DNA from: Duganella flavida
Lineage (GTDB): Bacteria; Pseudomonadota; Gammaproteobacteria; Burkholderiales; Burkholderiaceae_D
Direction of reading: 5' to 3'
Assembly (NCBI RefSeq): GCF_009857445.1
Contig: NZ_WWCN01000006.1
Location: 186,001-250,000, forward strand
DNA: 64,000 bases
This document shows, one piece after another, positions 43,598 to 53,195 of the stretch. The position numbers and the translations under genes are program-made. Every line of letters begins with the position of its first letter. Within the stretch, counting starts at the first letter, position 1. The notes beneath the pieces are model-generated. The model had not been told where the DNA came from, searched no databases, and saw only the letters and a list, made by a program, of their open reading frames with translations.

Positions 43598-44701
43598 CTA
43601 GACGGAATGACAGGCCAGCGCCCACTCCACATGTTCGCGCACCAGCGGCGATGGATCGTCGCGCCGCGCCAACAGTGCAGCGACGATAGCTTCATCGCCC
43701 TGCGCGCCGGCCGCCGCCGCATTCCCCAGGCCGACGGCGATATTGCGCAGCCAGCGCTCATGGCCGATGCGGCGTATCGGACTGCCTTCCATCTTGCGGT
43801 TGAACTCATCCTCGCTCCACGCGAACAGCTCCACCATGGAGGCGTGGCCCAGGCCATGCCGTTCGTCGAAGTCCGGCAGCACGGCGCGCTGGGCGAATTT
43901 ATTCCACGGGCAGGCGGTCTGGCAGTCATCGCAGCCGTAGATGCGGTTGCCGATCAGCGGACGCAGTTCCAGCGGAATCGCGTTTTTCAGTTCTATCGTC
44001 AGGTAGGAAATGCAGCGCCGCGCATCCAGCTTGCCCGGCCCGAGGATGGCTTGCGTCGGGCAAGCCGTGATGCACGCCGAGCACTGGCCGCAGTGAGCGC
44101 CGGTCGGTTCATCGATTGGCAGCGGCAGGTCGACCAGGAATTCTCCCATGAAGAACATCGAGCCAGCAGTACGCGACAGCAGCAAGGTATGCTTGCCGCG
44201 CCAGCCCAAACCGGCCTTCTCGGCCAGCGGCAGTTCCATCACCGGCGCCGAGTCGGTAAACACGCGGTAGCCGAAATCGCCGATCTGCGCTTTCACCTTG
44301 TCGGCCAGCTGCTGCAGGCGCGCGCGCAGTACTTTGTGATAGTCGCGGCCACGCGCGTAGACCGAGATGACGGCCGCGCCGGGATCGGCCAGCCGCGCCA
44401 GTTCGCGTTCGCGCCAGTTATGTTCACCACTCGTTTCAGTCTCCCTCGGCAGGTAGTCCATGCGGGCGCTGATCACGCGGATGGTGCCCGGCACCAGCTC
44501 TGCAGGGCGGGCGCGCTTCATGCCATGGGCCGCCATGTAGTCCATTTCGCCGTGCATGCCCGCGTCCAGCCAGGCCTGCAGGCCGGCTTCGGCGTGACTG
44601 AGGTCGACGTCGGTGATGCGGATTTCGGCAAAGCCCAGCTCTACACCCCAGCGCTTGATGCTGAGGGCTAGTTCGGCTAAATTGGTTTCAGACAGGGACA
44701 T
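43598..44701 (-). CDS. queG: Epoxyqueuosine reductase QueG
   Basis: A 367-residue cobalamin- and iron-sulfur-dependent enzyme that reduces epoxyqueuosine to queuosine in tRNA. Two ferredoxin-like clusters are seen: CGQCSACITACPTQAI (about 192-207) and GCDDCQTACPWN (about 243). A C-terminal HEAT-like repeat stretch (about 300-367) helps bind tRNA. I start at ATG 44701 (MSLSETNLAELA); the longer frame would run into the tsaE gene. It is divergent from tsaE with 57 bases between starts. Confidence 0.95.
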   Translation of the reverse strand: MSLSETNLAELALSIKRWGVELGFAEIRITDVDLSHAEAGLQAWLDAGMHGEMDYMAAHGMKRARPAELVPGTIRVISARMDYLPRETETSGEHNWRERELARLADPGAAVISVYARGRDYHKVLRARLQQLADKVKAQIGDFGYRVFTDSAPVMELPLAEKAGLGWRGKHTLLLSRTAGSMFFMGEFLVDLPLPIDEPTGAHCGQCSACITACPTQAILGPGKLDARRCISYLTIELKNAIPLELRPLIGNRIYGCDDCQTACPWNKFAQRAVLPDFDERHGLGHASMVELFAWSEDEFNRKMEGSPIRRIGHERWLRNIAVGLGNAAAAGAQGDEAIVAALLARRDDPSPLVREHVEWALACHSV

Positions 44702-44758
44702 CGGCTTTAGGCTAACGGGTACAATGGCTGGCGATCCAACCAACCGGTATTTTAATTG

Positions 44759-45244
44759 ATGCAGCACTTTACAGCCCATCTCCACGACGAAGAAGGCACC
44801 GCCGCCTTAGGCGCGGCCCTGGCGCGCGCGCTTGCGCCCGGCCTGTCGGTCCACCTGCACGGCGACCTTGGCGCCGGCAAAACTGCCCTCACGCGCGCGC
44901 TGCTGCACGCGGCAGGCCATACCGGCACCGTAAAAAGCCCGACCTACACGCTGTCCGAACCGTACAGCATTCAGCTCGACGGCCGTGCCGTCAGCGTGAT
45001 CCACTTCGACTTGTACCGCATGGCCAGCGCCGAGGAATTCCTCGATGCCGGCTTCCGCGAAGACTTCAACGGCGACAATATCTGCATCGTTGAATGGCCT
45101 GAGAAGGCCGAAGGCGTGCTGCCGCCGCCTGACCTGAACCTGTTTTTGAATGTGGCCGGACACGGTCGTGATGTAGAATTGCAGGCGTCCACCGCCTTGG
45201 GTAACTCATGCCTTCAACGCCTCAAATTCGCGCCCAACATGTGA
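44759..45244 (+). CDS. tsaE: tRNA threonylcarbamoyladenosine ATPase TsaE
   Basis: A 161-residue ATPase that powers the TsaB-TsaD complex in t6A synthesis. The Walker A GDLGAGKTAL (about 36-45), SPTYTLSEPY and HFDLYRM (about 82) are typical. The start is the ATG at 44759; a TTG one codon earlier is unnecessary. Its 3' end overlaps amiC by 37 bases, a conserved tsaE-amiC arrangement. The partner TsaD is encoded 27 kb away at 17.1 kb. Confidence 0.94.
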   Translation: MQHFTAHLHDEEGTAALGAALARALAPGLSVHLHGDLGAGKTALTRALLHAAGHTGTVKSPTYTLSEPYSIQLDGRAVSVIHFDLYRMASAEEFLDAGFREDFNGDNICIVEWPEKAEGVLPPPDLNLFLNVAGHGRDVELQASTALGNSCLQRLKFAPNM

Positions 45245-46515
45245 GCCGCCGCACCGTCCTGAAAGCCGGCGCCACCCTGCTGCTTTCCGTGACCGTTCCA
45301 CTGCGCGCCAATGCCGCGCAAATTCTCGCCGTCCGCGTCTGGCCGGCGGACGACTATACCCGCGTCACGCTGGAGAACGACAGCGACCTCAAAGCCACGC
45401 ACTTCATCGTCAAGGACCCGGAGCGCATGGTGGTCGACATTGAAGGCCTGGAGCTGAATCCGACGCTGAAAGGCCTGGTCGCCAAGATCCAATCGAATGA
45501 CCCGTACATCAAGCAGGTACGCGTGGGCCAGAACCGCCCGAACGTGGTGCGGCTGGTGTTCGACCTGAAAGAAGAAGTCAAGCCGCAGGTGTTCACGCTG
45601 CCGCCTGCCGGCAATTACAAGCACCGGTTGATCTTCGACCTGTATCCGGTGAAGGCAGTCGATCCTATCGCCGCCATGATCGAAAAAGGCGACTGGTCCG
45701 ATCCTGCTCCTGTGCCGGAACCGCCGACCGCGCCCAAGCTGGAGCCGCGCGAAGAACCTAAGCTCGCCGAGGCACTGCCTAAAGTCGACAAGCAAGGCAA
45801 GATGGTGCGCATGCTGACCATCGCGCTCGATCCGGGCCACGGCGGCGAAGATCCCGGCGCCTCCGGCAAGAATGGCAGCCGCGAAAAAGATATCGTACTG
45901 GCCATCGCCAAGCGCCTGAAGTCCAAGCTGGAAGACATTCCGAACATGCGCGTGATGCTCACGCGCGATGGCGACTACTTCGTCCCACTCGGCACCCGCG
46001 TCGAAAAAGCGCGCAAGGTGCAGGCCGATTTGTTCGTCTCGATCCACGCCGACGCTTTCGTGCAGCCGACTGCGCGCGGTTCGTCGGTGTTCGTGCTGTC
46101 GGAAAAAGGCGCCACTTCGTCGGCGGCGCGCTGGCTGGCGGACAAGGAAAATCTCGCCGACACCATCGGCGGCGTCAACGTCAAGAGCCATGACAAGCAG
46201 CTGGCCAGCGTGTTGTTCGATCTGTCCACCACGGCGCAGATCAACGACAGCATGAAGCTGGGCCGCTCCGTGCTGGGCGAAATCGGCGGCATCAACCGCC
46301 TGCACAAAGGCTCGGTCGAACAGGCTGGCTTCGCGGTGCTGAAGGCGCCGGATATTCCCTCCATCCTGATCGAGACGGCCTTCATCTCCAATCCGGAAGA
46401 AGAAGCCAAGCTGCTGGACGAGGCGTACCAGAACAAACTGGCCGACGCCATCGTCACCGGCATCCGCAGTTACTTCGCAAAGAATCCACCGCTGGCAAAG
46501 AACCGGCTTACCTGA
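45208..46515 (+). CDS. amiC: N-acetylmuramoyl-L-alanine amidase AmiC
   Basis: A 435-residue periplasmic amidase that splits septal peptidoglycan during daughter-cell separation. The N-terminus has a Tat signal (SRRTVLKAG, then a hydrophobic run ending at ANA, about 36), an AMIN domain for septal targeting (about 40-140), a Pro/Glu-rich linker (about 165-195) and a zinc Amidase_3 domain (about 205-425) with ALDPGHGGEDPG, SIHADAF and the catalytic Glu in IETAFISNPEE. It overlaps tsaE. Activators such as EnvC/NlpD are not in the window. Confidence 0.95.
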   Translation: MPSTPQIRAQHVSRRTVLKAGATLLLSVTVPLRANAAQILAVRVWPADDYTRVTLENDSDLKATHFIVKDPERMVVDIEGLELNPTLKGLVAKIQSNDPYIKQVRVGQNRPNVVRLVFDLKEEVKPQVFTLPPAGNYKHRLIFDLYPVKAVDPIAAMIEKGDWSDPAPVPEPPTAPKLEPREEPKLAEALPKVDKQGKMVRMLTIALDPGHGGEDPGASGKNGSREKDIVLAIAKRLKSKLEDIPNMRVMLTRDGDYFVPLGTRVEKARKVQADLFVSIHADAFVQPTARGSSVFVLSEKGATSSAARWLADKENLADTIGGVNVKSHDKQLASVLFDLSTTAQINDSMKLGRSVLGEIGGINRLHKGSVEQAGFAVLKAPDIPSILIETAFISNPEEEAKLLDEAYQNKLADAIVTGIRSYFAKNPPLAKNRLT

Positions 46516-46529
46516 GTTAAGAGAGACAC

Positions 46530-47369
46530 ATGGCTGCAGTTACGACCACCGAATACGGCGCCCTGCCGGCAGTACACATTACCGCAGCCGATGGCGCACA
46601 AGCGACGGTATCCTTGTTTGGTGCACACCTGCTGTCGTGGAAAACCGCCGATGGCAAGGAGCGCCTGTTCGTCAGCTCGCAAACGCCGTTGGACGGCAGC
46701 AAAGCAATCCGCGGCGGCGTGCCGGTGATCTTCCCGCAGTTTAATGTGCGCGGTCCCGGCCTGCGCCACGGCTTCGCGCGCGTCAGCACCTGGCGCTTGA
46801 CCGGCCAGGGTGGCGACGGTGGCAGCTCCTTCATTGAATTCAGCCTGAATCAGGGCGACCTGTCGATGGAACACGCGCAAGCATGGCCGCACGCGTTTGA
46901 ACTCACGCTGCGCTTCACGCTGCACGGCGACGCGTTGAATGTCGACTACACGGTCCACAACAGCGGCGCGCAGGAATTCCCGTTCGGCGTGGCGCTGCAC
47001 ACCTACTACGATGTCGGCCATCTCGACGCCACCAGCATCAGCGGCCTGCAGCACCAGCAGTACACCGACCACCACCTCAACACCCGCACGCAGGAATATC
47101 CGGCGCTGCATTTCACCGAGAAGCACGACCGCCTGTACCAGTCAACGCCGGCGCTGACGCTGAACACGGCCGATGCCACGCTGCGTTTAGAGCAGCAAGG
47201 CTTTAGCGAATGGGTGGTGTGGAATCCGGGCCAGGAAGATGCCAAAGCCCTGGTGGACCTGGCGGATGATGAGTACCAGCGCTTCGTCTGCATCGAACCG
47301 GCGCGCATCGACCAGCAGCCGCTGGCCGCCGGCGCCACGTGGACCGGCAAGCACGCCATCAGCGCTTGA
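46530..47369 (+). CDS. D-hexose-6-phosphate mutarotase (YeaD-like)
   Basis: A 279-residue beta-sandwich protein of the aldose-1-epimerase superfamily, YeaD branch. GAHLLSWKT (about 30), the sugar-binding IRGGVPVIFPQF (about 64) and GFARVSTW, HTYYDVG with a catalytic His (about 155) and WNPG..DA near the end match the branch that interconverts anomers of hexose 6-phosphates. No signal peptide is present, so it acts in the cytoplasm. It follows amiC by 14 bases. A REP-like element follows. Confidence 0.9.
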   Translation: MAAVTTTEYGALPAVHITAADGAQATVSLFGAHLLSWKTADGKERLFVSSQTPLDGSKAIRGGVPVIFPQFNVRGPGLRHGFARVSTWRLTGQGGDGGSSFIEFSLNQGDLSMEHAQAWPHAFELTLRFTLHGDALNVDYTVHNSGAQEFPFGVALHTYYDVGHLDATSISGLQHQQYTDHHLNTRTQEYPALHFTEKHDRLYQSTPALTLNTADATLRLEQQGFSEWVVWNPGQEDAKALVDLADDEYQRFVCIEPARIDQQPLAAGATWTGKHAISA

Positions 47370-47370
47370 C

Positions 47371-47440
47371 CGTCGCTCCCGCGCATGCGGGAGCCCATGC
47401 TGAGCATGCGTTCTATGGATCCCGGCTTTCGCCGGGACGA
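47371..47440. repeat. REP-like palindromic element, copy C
   Basis: CGTCGCTCCCGCG-CAT-GCGGGAGC, CCCATGCTGAG, CATGCGTTCTATGGA, then TCCCGGCTTTCGCCGGGA and CGAC. It lies between the convergent yeaD-like gene and the carbonic anhydrase gene. Confidence 0.85.
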
Positions 47441-47444
47441 CGTG

Positions 47445-48461
47445 CTAGTTGGATTCCTTGATGATGCGGCCGGAACTCGGCTGCACCGGGCGCGCGTTCA
47501 GCGGATACAGGCGGCTGAACAGCGCCATCTGCTGCGGCGAGGCCTGCACCGGTTCCTTCATCACGATCCACAGCACGCCTTCCTGGCATGGCGGCGTGGT
47601 CATGGAACCCATGAAAGTGAAGTAGTCGCGGCGCGCCGGCAGCAGCTCCAGCGGATCGAGCACGGTTGACGGCGCGGCGGTGTCGAATTTTTCCAGCGGC
47701 AGGTTATTCCACACATTCTGGATCACCGGCTGCGGCCTGCCGCGTTCCAGCAGCACCGCCAGCATGGCGATATGGCCTTCCGCATCCTTGTGCACCATGT
47801 GCACCACCATCTCATAACCCTTGCCGTTGATACGCTCTTCCGACGGACGATGGAAGTGGAACTGAATCAGTTCATACATGCGGTTGCCGATGTTGAGGAA
47901 GTTACCGCCGCCGACCATCACCTGCACCGTCTTGCCGTTGTCCGTCACGTTGAATGAGGACGGATGATAGTCGAAGCCAATCTGCTCCAGCTCCACCTTC
48001 ATGCCGTCGCGGATATCGATCGGCGACTGGCGATTGCCGGCGCCGCACTTGGCCCACGCCGGGTTGATGGAGGCCCAGTTGGCCGGGCCGCTCTCGCCTT
48101 CATACGACCACACATTGCTGTACACCTTGGGCTTGGCCGCTTCCACCGCCACCTTGGCTGCGGCTTCCTTCTTGGCCTTGGCCGCAGCGGCCACGCGCGC
48201 GGCCTGATTGGCGCGCATGATGGCCAGCCGCTCCTGGATCTTGGCCGACAGGTCGGCCTCGGCCTGCGCTTCCTGCTCGCGCTGGCTCAATTTACGCGTC
48301 GGGCCGGACGATGAAGAACTCGAAGACGACGACGCACCACTGCCCGCCGCGCCGCCCGCCGCCGTCTTGGTCGACGGCGAAATCAGCGGGTCGCTGGCCG
48401 CCGTGCTGGCTGCGCAAACGACGCAGCAAGAGGCAATCAGGGGAAGGACGAGAGAGCGCAT
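47445..48461 (-). CDS. Alpha-class carbonic anhydrase with long N-terminal linker
   Basis: A 338-residue zinc enzyme that hydrates CO2 to bicarbonate. A signal peptide (MRSLVLPLIASCCVVCA) is followed by a Gly/Ser-rich stretch and then an Ala/Lys/Glu-rich segment (about 60-110) that should be a coiled coil, ahead of the alpha-CA domain (about 113-335). Zinc ligands are in FHFHRPSEE and MVVHMVHKD. Alpha-CAs usually lack the linker, which may tether it in the periplasm or mediate oligomerisation. The start at 48461 gives a clean signal peptide. Confidence 0.93.
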   Translation of the reverse strand: MRSLVLPLIASCCVVCAASTAASDPLISPSTKTAAGGAAGSGASSSSSSSSSGPTRKLSQREQEAQAEADLSAKIQERLAIMRANQAARVAAAAKAKKEAAAKVAVEAAKPKVYSNVWSYEGESGPANWASINPAWAKCGAGNRQSPIDIRDGMKVELEQIGFDYHPSSFNVTDNGKTVQVMVGGGNFLNIGNRMYELIQFHFHRPSEERINGKGYEMVVHMVHKDAEGHIAMLAVLLERGRPQPVIQNVWNNLPLEKFDTAAPSTVLDPLELLPARRDYFTFMGSMTTPPCQEGVLWIVMKEPVQASPQQMALFSRLYPLNARPVQPSSGRIIKESN

Positions 48462-48599
48462 GGGTATCCAGAATGAACAATTACACTCTGGTATACGGAT
48501 GCTTTGGGGAAAAACTTGAGAGGAGATGGCCGCACAGGGTGAAAATTCTTTGCAAAACAACACGCTGCGGCGGCCGCGCAGCGTGGCTACATGCGGGTT

Positions 48600-49244
48600 T
48601 CAGCGGCGTTGCAGACGGCGCGACAACTTGTACACACCACCCAGCGCCATCGGCACTACGGCCACGCCAACGCCCACCAGCACGATCTCGGTCAGGTGGT
48701 CGCGCACGATAGGGATGTTGCCGAAGAAGTAGCCGGCGGTCGTCAGCAGCACCACCCACAGGATAGCGCCGGTGAAGTTATACATCTGGAAGCGGGCATG
48801 GGTCATGTCCGACACGCCGGCCACAAACGGCGCGAAAGTACGCACCACCGGCACGAAACGCGCCAGCACGATGGTCTTGCCGCCGTGTTTTTCAAAGAAA
48901 TCATGGGTGCGCTTGAGGGCTTCTTTATTGAGCCAGCGGTAGTCGTGCGTGAACACGCGCTGCCCGACCTTTTCGCCGATCCAGTAATTGACGGTATTGC
49001 CGGTGATGGCGGCGGTACTGAGCAAGAACATCAGCAGCGGCAAATTCATTTCACCCACCGCGCACAGGGCGCCGGCGATGAACAACAGGGTGTCGCCGGG
49101 GAAGAAGAACAGGACCACCAGGCCGGTTTCGCAGAAAATGATGGCGAACAGCACGGCGTAAATCAGCGTCCCGTATTGTTGGATCAGCACTTCGAGAGTT
49201 TTGTCGACATGCAGGAGCATGCCAAAAAATTGCATAAAATCCAT
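48600..49244 (-). CDS. DedA-family membrane protein
   Basis: A 214-residue inner-membrane protein of the DedA/SNARE-associated family. It has re-entrant and membrane helices around 20-45, 50-70, 140-165 and 170-195 and family motifs FCETGLVVLFFFPGDTLLF (about 36-54), GNTVNYWIG and ARFVPVVRTFAPFVAG (about 128). Members flip lipids such as undecaprenyl phosphate or phosphatidylethanolamine and support proton-motive homeostasis. The start at 49244 has GGAAGA just upstream. Confidence 0.92.
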   Translation of the reverse strand: MDFMQFFGMLLHVDKTLEVLIQQYGTLIYAVLFAIIFCETGLVVLFFFPGDTLLFIAGALCAVGEMNLPLLMFLLSTAAITGNTVNYWIGEKVGQRVFTHDYRWLNKEALKRTHDFFEKHGGKTIVLARFVPVVRTFAPFVAGVSDMTHARFQMYNFTGAILWVVLLTTAGYFFGNIPIVRDHLTEIVLVGVGVAVVPMALGGVYKLSRRLQRR

Positions 49245-49357
49245 ATTCTTCCTATAAAGTGTGGCGGAATCATACACCACCTGACATGCGGCGCAGGTAG
49301 TTTACAATCGCCGCAGCCCCCGCAGCAAGCGGCTTTGATCCCACAAGGAGACTTTGC

Positions 49358-50275
49358 ATGGCTTTATCCCGTACGTTCCGCGTTTTATCCCTGCCTTTGC
49401 TGGCCTTGAGCGTGACTGCCAGCGCCGCCGATCTGCCGGTGCGCAAAAGCGCCGGCGAGATTATCAAGACGTCCCAGCCGTCCGACTGGCGTCCGCTGGA
49501 CCCGGCCAACACGCTGTACATGGAGCTGCCGGGCGGCCGCGTAGTGATCGAGCTGGCGCCGGATTTTGCGCCGCTGGCCATCGCCAATATCAAGACGCTG
49601 GCCAAGGAACACTACTACGACGGGCTGGCCGTGAACCGCTCGCAGGATAACTACGTGGCGCAATGGGGCGATCCGAACGCCGAGACCACGCCAAAGTCGC
49701 TGGGCAGCGCCAAGGCCAAGGTGCCGGGCGAGTTCTCGGTGCCGATGTCGAACGATAAGCGCTTCGTGCGGCAAAAGGATTTTGACGGCTACGCGCCGCA
49801 AATCGGTCACTCGAACGGCTTCCCGGTCGGCCGCGACCCGAAAGCCAAGACCACCTGGCTGGCGCATTGCTACGGCATGGTCGGCGTGGGCCGCGACAAC
49901 AATACCGATAGCGGCAGCGGCGCTGAGCTGTATGCGGTGAACGGCCACGCGCCGCGTCACCTCGACCGCAACATCACCGTGGTAGGCCGCGTGGTGGCCG
50001 GCATGCCGCTGCTGGCGACCTTGCCGCGCGGCGGCGAGACCATGGGTTTCTACGGCGCGAAAGAGGCGCGTACGCCGATTATCTCGGTGCGGCTGGCAGC
50101 CGATGTGCCGGAGGCGGAACGCAGCCATCTGGAGGTGATGCGCAGCGAAGCGCCGATTTATCAGGCAGTGATCGAAGCGCAGCGCAATCGCGGCGGTCCG
50201 TGGAATAAATACGCGGCCAACTACGTAGAGCTGTGCAACGCCACAATCCCGGTGCGGGAAGCGCCCAAGTTATAA
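49358..50275 (+). CDS. Periplasmic cyclophilin-type peptidylprolyl isomerase
   Basis: A 305-residue exported cyclophilin-like protein. Its signal peptide ends near ASAADLP (about 24). The cyclophilin core (about 50-250) shows LPGGRVVIELAPDFAPLAI, YYDGLAVNRSQDNYVAQWGD and GMVGVGRD, with insertions relative to PpiA, so substrates may be special. AAGGAGA lies before the ATG. It sits 7 bases upstream of mutL and probably shares its transcript. Confidence 0.9.
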   Translation: MALSRTFRVLSLPLLALSVTASAADLPVRKSAGEIIKTSQPSDWRPLDPANTLYMELPGGRVVIELAPDFAPLAIANIKTLAKEHYYDGLAVNRSQDNYVAQWGDPNAETTPKSLGSAKAKVPGEFSVPMSNDKRFVRQKDFDGYAPQIGHSNGFPVGRDPKAKTTWLAHCYGMVGVGRDNNTDSGSGAELYAVNGHAPRHLDRNITVVGRVVAGMPLLATLPRGGETMGFYGAKEARTPIISVRLAADVPEAERSHLEVMRSEAPIYQAVIEAQRNRGGPWNKYAANYVELCNATIPVREAPKL

Positions 50276-50282
50276 TCTCAGG

Positions 50283-52241
50283 ATGAACGCCCCCGATACC
50301 TCCGCCCGCACGCCACGCCCTATCCAGGCCCTGCCCGACCAGCTGATTTCACAGATCGCCGCCGGCGAGGTGGTGGAGCGGCCGTCCGCCGTGGTCAAGG
50401 AGCTGCTGGAGAACGCGCTGGACGCGGGCGCCACGCAGGTCACCGTGCGGCTAGAGGAAGGCGGCGTAAAACGCATCGCCATCACCGACAATGGCCGTGG
50501 CATTCCGCCGGAGCAGATGCCTTTGGCGCTGGCACGCCACGCCACTTCCAAGATCGCTTCCCTGAACGATCTGGAAAACGTCGGCACGCTAGGCTTCCGT
50601 GGCGAGGCGCTGGCTTCCATCGCCTCGGTGGCGCAGGTGACCATCACATCGCGCACCGCCGACGTGGCGCATGCCTGGGAAATCGAAGGTTCGCATCTGG
50701 CCACGCCAACACCGTCGTCGGGCGCGCTGGGCACCACCATCGATGTCAAAGACCTGTACTACAACACGCCGGCGCGCCGCAAATTCCTCAAGTCCGAGCA
50801 GACCGAGTACGGCCACTGCGCGGAAGTGGTACGCCGCATTGCGCTGGCGCGGCCGGACGTGTCGTTCTCGCTGACCCACAACGGCCGCACGGTCGATCAC
50901 TGGAACACCAGTGAAATCGCGCGCCGCAGTGCGCAGATCCTGGGCGACGGCTTTGCCGAGGCACGCCTGCCGGTTGATGAAACGATTGGCCCGCTGCGTT
51001 TGCACGGCTTTATCGGTCTGCCGACTGCCTCCAAAGCGCGTGCCGACGGCCAGTTCTTCTACGTGAACGGCCGCTTCGTGCGCGACAAGGTGCTGGTGCA
51101 CGCCGTGAAAGCGGCCTATCAGGACGTGCTGCATGGCGACCGTTTCCCGTCCTACGTGCTGTCGCTGGATATGGATCCGGCACTGGTGGACGTCAACGTG
51201 CACCCGTCGAAAATTGAAGTGCGCTTCCGCGATGGACGCGCGGTGCACCAGTGCGTATTCCACGCCGTGCAGCGCGCGCTGGCGCAAACCTCGGCCACCT
51301 CGCACGGCAGCGTGCCGTCGCCGCTGCCGGCCGCTGATAGCCTGAGCACCACGCCGGTATGGCGCGGCGAACAAACCTCGTTCGGCCCACTGCTGGCGCC
51401 CGACTACGCACCAACCTTCTCGCCATCGCCGTTCGGATCGCGCAGCGCCGACACGGGTAGCGTCAGCACCTCCTACGCGCCGCCACGCTTCACCGCCGAA
51501 GGTGGTGTCGCCCAGAGCCTCGAAAATTACGGCGCCATGTTCCGTGGCGATGAACGCCCTGTCCCGCTCGCGCGCAACGAATCCGACATGACGCTGCCGC
51601 AGGCCAGCAGCTTCACCGTCTCCGCCGCCGCGATGGCACAGGAAGAATTCCCGCTCGGCTTCGCGCTGGCGCAACTGCACGGCATCTACATCCTGGCGCA
51701 GAACGCCAAGGGCCTGGTGCTGGTCGACATGCACGCCGCGCACGAACGCATCCTGTACGAACAACTGAAGAACGCCTTGAACAGCCGCGTGGCCGGCGAA
51801 GAAATGCAAGTGCAGCCGCTGCTCATCCCGATCACCTTCTATGCAGACGCAGTGGAAGTCGGCACCGCCGAAGAGCATCAGGAAACGCTGCAAGCCCTCG
51901 GCTTCGACATCGCCGTCCTCTCGCCCACCACGCTGGCCGTACGCTCCGTGCCGGTGCTACTGAAAAACGCCGATGCCCAAACGCTGGCCCGCGACGTCCT
52001 GCGCGACGTGCGCGAATTCGGCGGCTCGCGCGTGCTGATCGAGCGCCAGAACGAATTGCTCGGCACCCTCGCCTGCCACACCGCAGTGCGCGCCAACCGC
52101 ATCCTGTCGCTGCAGGAGATGAATGCCCTGCTGCGCCAGATGGAAGTCACCGAGCGCGCCGACCAGTGCAACCACGGCCGCCCGACTTGGGTGCAGGTCG
52201 AAATCAGCGCCCTTGATAAGCTCTTCCTGCGCGGTCAATAA
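50283..52241 (+). CDS. mutL: DNA mismatch repair protein MutL
   Basis: A 652-residue mismatch repair mediator. The GHKL ATPase (about 12-225) has [20 protein letters not shown] and TLGFRGEAL; a transducer domain and a Ser/Pro-rich linker (about 340-450) follow. The C-terminal domain has [12 protein letters not shown] (about 481-492), fitting the DQHA(x)2E(x)4E nuclease signature, and CNHGRP near 629. So it is probably the nicking type found outside enterobacteria. Its stop overlaps the miaA start by one base. Confidence 0.97.
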   Translation: MNAPDTSARTPRPIQALPDQLISQIAAGEVVERPSAVVKELLENALDAGATQVTVRLEEGGVKRIAITDNGRGIPPEQMPLALARHATSKIASLNDLENVGTLGFRGEALASIASVAQVTITSRTADVAHAWEIEGSHLATPTPSSGALGTTIDVKDLYYNTPARRKFLKSEQTEYGHCAEVVRRIALARPDVSFSLTHNGRTVDHWNTSEIARRSAQILGDGFAEARLPVDETIGPLRLHGFIGLPTASKARADGQFFYVNGRFVRDKVLVHAVKAAYQDVLHGDRFPSYVLSLDMDPALVDVNVHPSKIEVRFRDGRAVHQCVFHAVQRALAQTSATSHGSVPSPLPAADSLSTTPVWRGEQTSFGPLLAPDYAPTFSPSPFGSRSADTGSVSTSYAPPRFTAEGGVAQSLENYGAMFRGDERPVPLARNESDMTLPQASSFTVSAAAMAQEEFPLGFALAQLHGIYILAQNAKGLVLVDMHAAHERILYEQLKNALNSRVAGEEMQVQPLLIPITFYADAVEVGTAEEHQETLQALGFDIAVLSPTTLAVRSVPVLLKNADAQTLARDVLRDVREFGGSRVLIERQNELLGTLACHTAVRANRILSLQEMNALLRQMEVTERADQCNHGRPTWVQVEISALDKLFLRGQ

Positions 52242-53191
52242 TGATGAGTATCAAACCACTGGCCGTCGCCATCATGGGCCCGACGGCATCGGGCAAAACC
52301 GCCTCCGCACTGGCGATTGCAGAACGCATCCCATCCGAAATCATCTCGGTCGATTCCGCGCTCGTGTATCGCGGCATGGACATCGGCACTGCCAAGCCGA
52401 CCAAGGAAGAACTGGCGGCCGTGCCGCATCACCTGATCGACATCATCGATCCGCTGGATTCGTACTCGGTGGCCCAGTTTCGCAAGGACACGCTGCGCCT
52501 GGTGGACGAGATCAACGCCCGCGGCAAACTGCCGCTGCTGGTCGGCGGCACCATGCTGTACTTCAAAGGCTTGGCAGATGGACTGGACGACCTGCCCGGC
52601 GCTGATCCGGAAGTGCGTGCCGCGCTGGATGAAGAAGCGGCCCGTCTCGGCTGGCCCGCCATGCACGCGCGCCTTGCCGCCGTCGATCCTGAAACGGCCG
52701 CGCGCCTTGCGCCAGCCGACGCGCAACGCATCCAGCGCGCACTGGAGATCTACACCCTGAGCGGCAAGCCGATGTCCGAACTGCTGGCACTACGCGAGAA
52801 AACCGAACTGCCGTTTGACCTGTTGTCGTTTGCGCTGGAACCGTCGGACCGCGCCGTGCTACACCAGCGCATCGTGCGCCGCTTCGACATCATGCTGGAA
52901 GAAACGCCGCAAGGTAATCTGATCACCGAAGTGGAAGCCCTGCGCAAGCGCGGCGACCTGCACCTCGGCCTGCCGTCGATCCGCTGCGTGGGTTATCGGC
53001 AGGCGTGGGAATACCTCGACGGCACCATCGGCTACGCGGCGATGCGCGAAACCGGCATCATCGCCACCCGCCAACTGGCCAAGCGCCAGCTGACGTGGCT
53101 GCGCTCCATGCCGGAGCGCGTGGTGCTCGACTGCCTCGGCCCGAACCCGGCCGGCGCCATGCTGGCGCAAATCGCCGAACGCCTTGGCTAA
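52241..53191 (+). CDS. miaA: tRNA dimethylallyltransferase MiaA
   Basis: A 316-residue enzyme that adds the dimethylallyl group to A37 of UNN-reading tRNAs. The P-loop [12 protein letters not shown] (about 13-24), [16 protein letters not shown] (about 38-53), [13 protein letters not shown] and [12 protein letters not shown] are family hallmarks. Two adjacent ATGs start the gene; either may be used. It is coupled to mutL by a TAATG overlap, a common bacterial pairing. Confidence 0.96.
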   Translation: MMSIKPLAVAIMGPTASGKTASALAIAERIPSEIISVDSALVYRGMDIGTAKPTKEELAAVPHHLIDIIDPLDSYSVAQFRKDTLRLVDEINARGKLPLLVGGTMLYFKGLADGLDDLPGADPEVRAALDEEAARLGWPAMHARLAAVDPETAARLAPADAQRIQRALEIYTLSGKPMSELLALREKTELPFDLLSFALEPSDRAVLHQRIVRRFDIMLEETPQGNLITEVEALRKRGDLHLGLPSIRCVGYRQAWEYLDGTIGYAAMRETGIIATRQLAKRQLTWLRSMPERVVLDCLGPNPAGAMLAQIAERLG

Positions 53192-53195
53192 ACCA

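Noticed and set aside
50589..51893. 434-codon minus-strand frame
   Set aside because: It is antisense to mutL and shows no domain.
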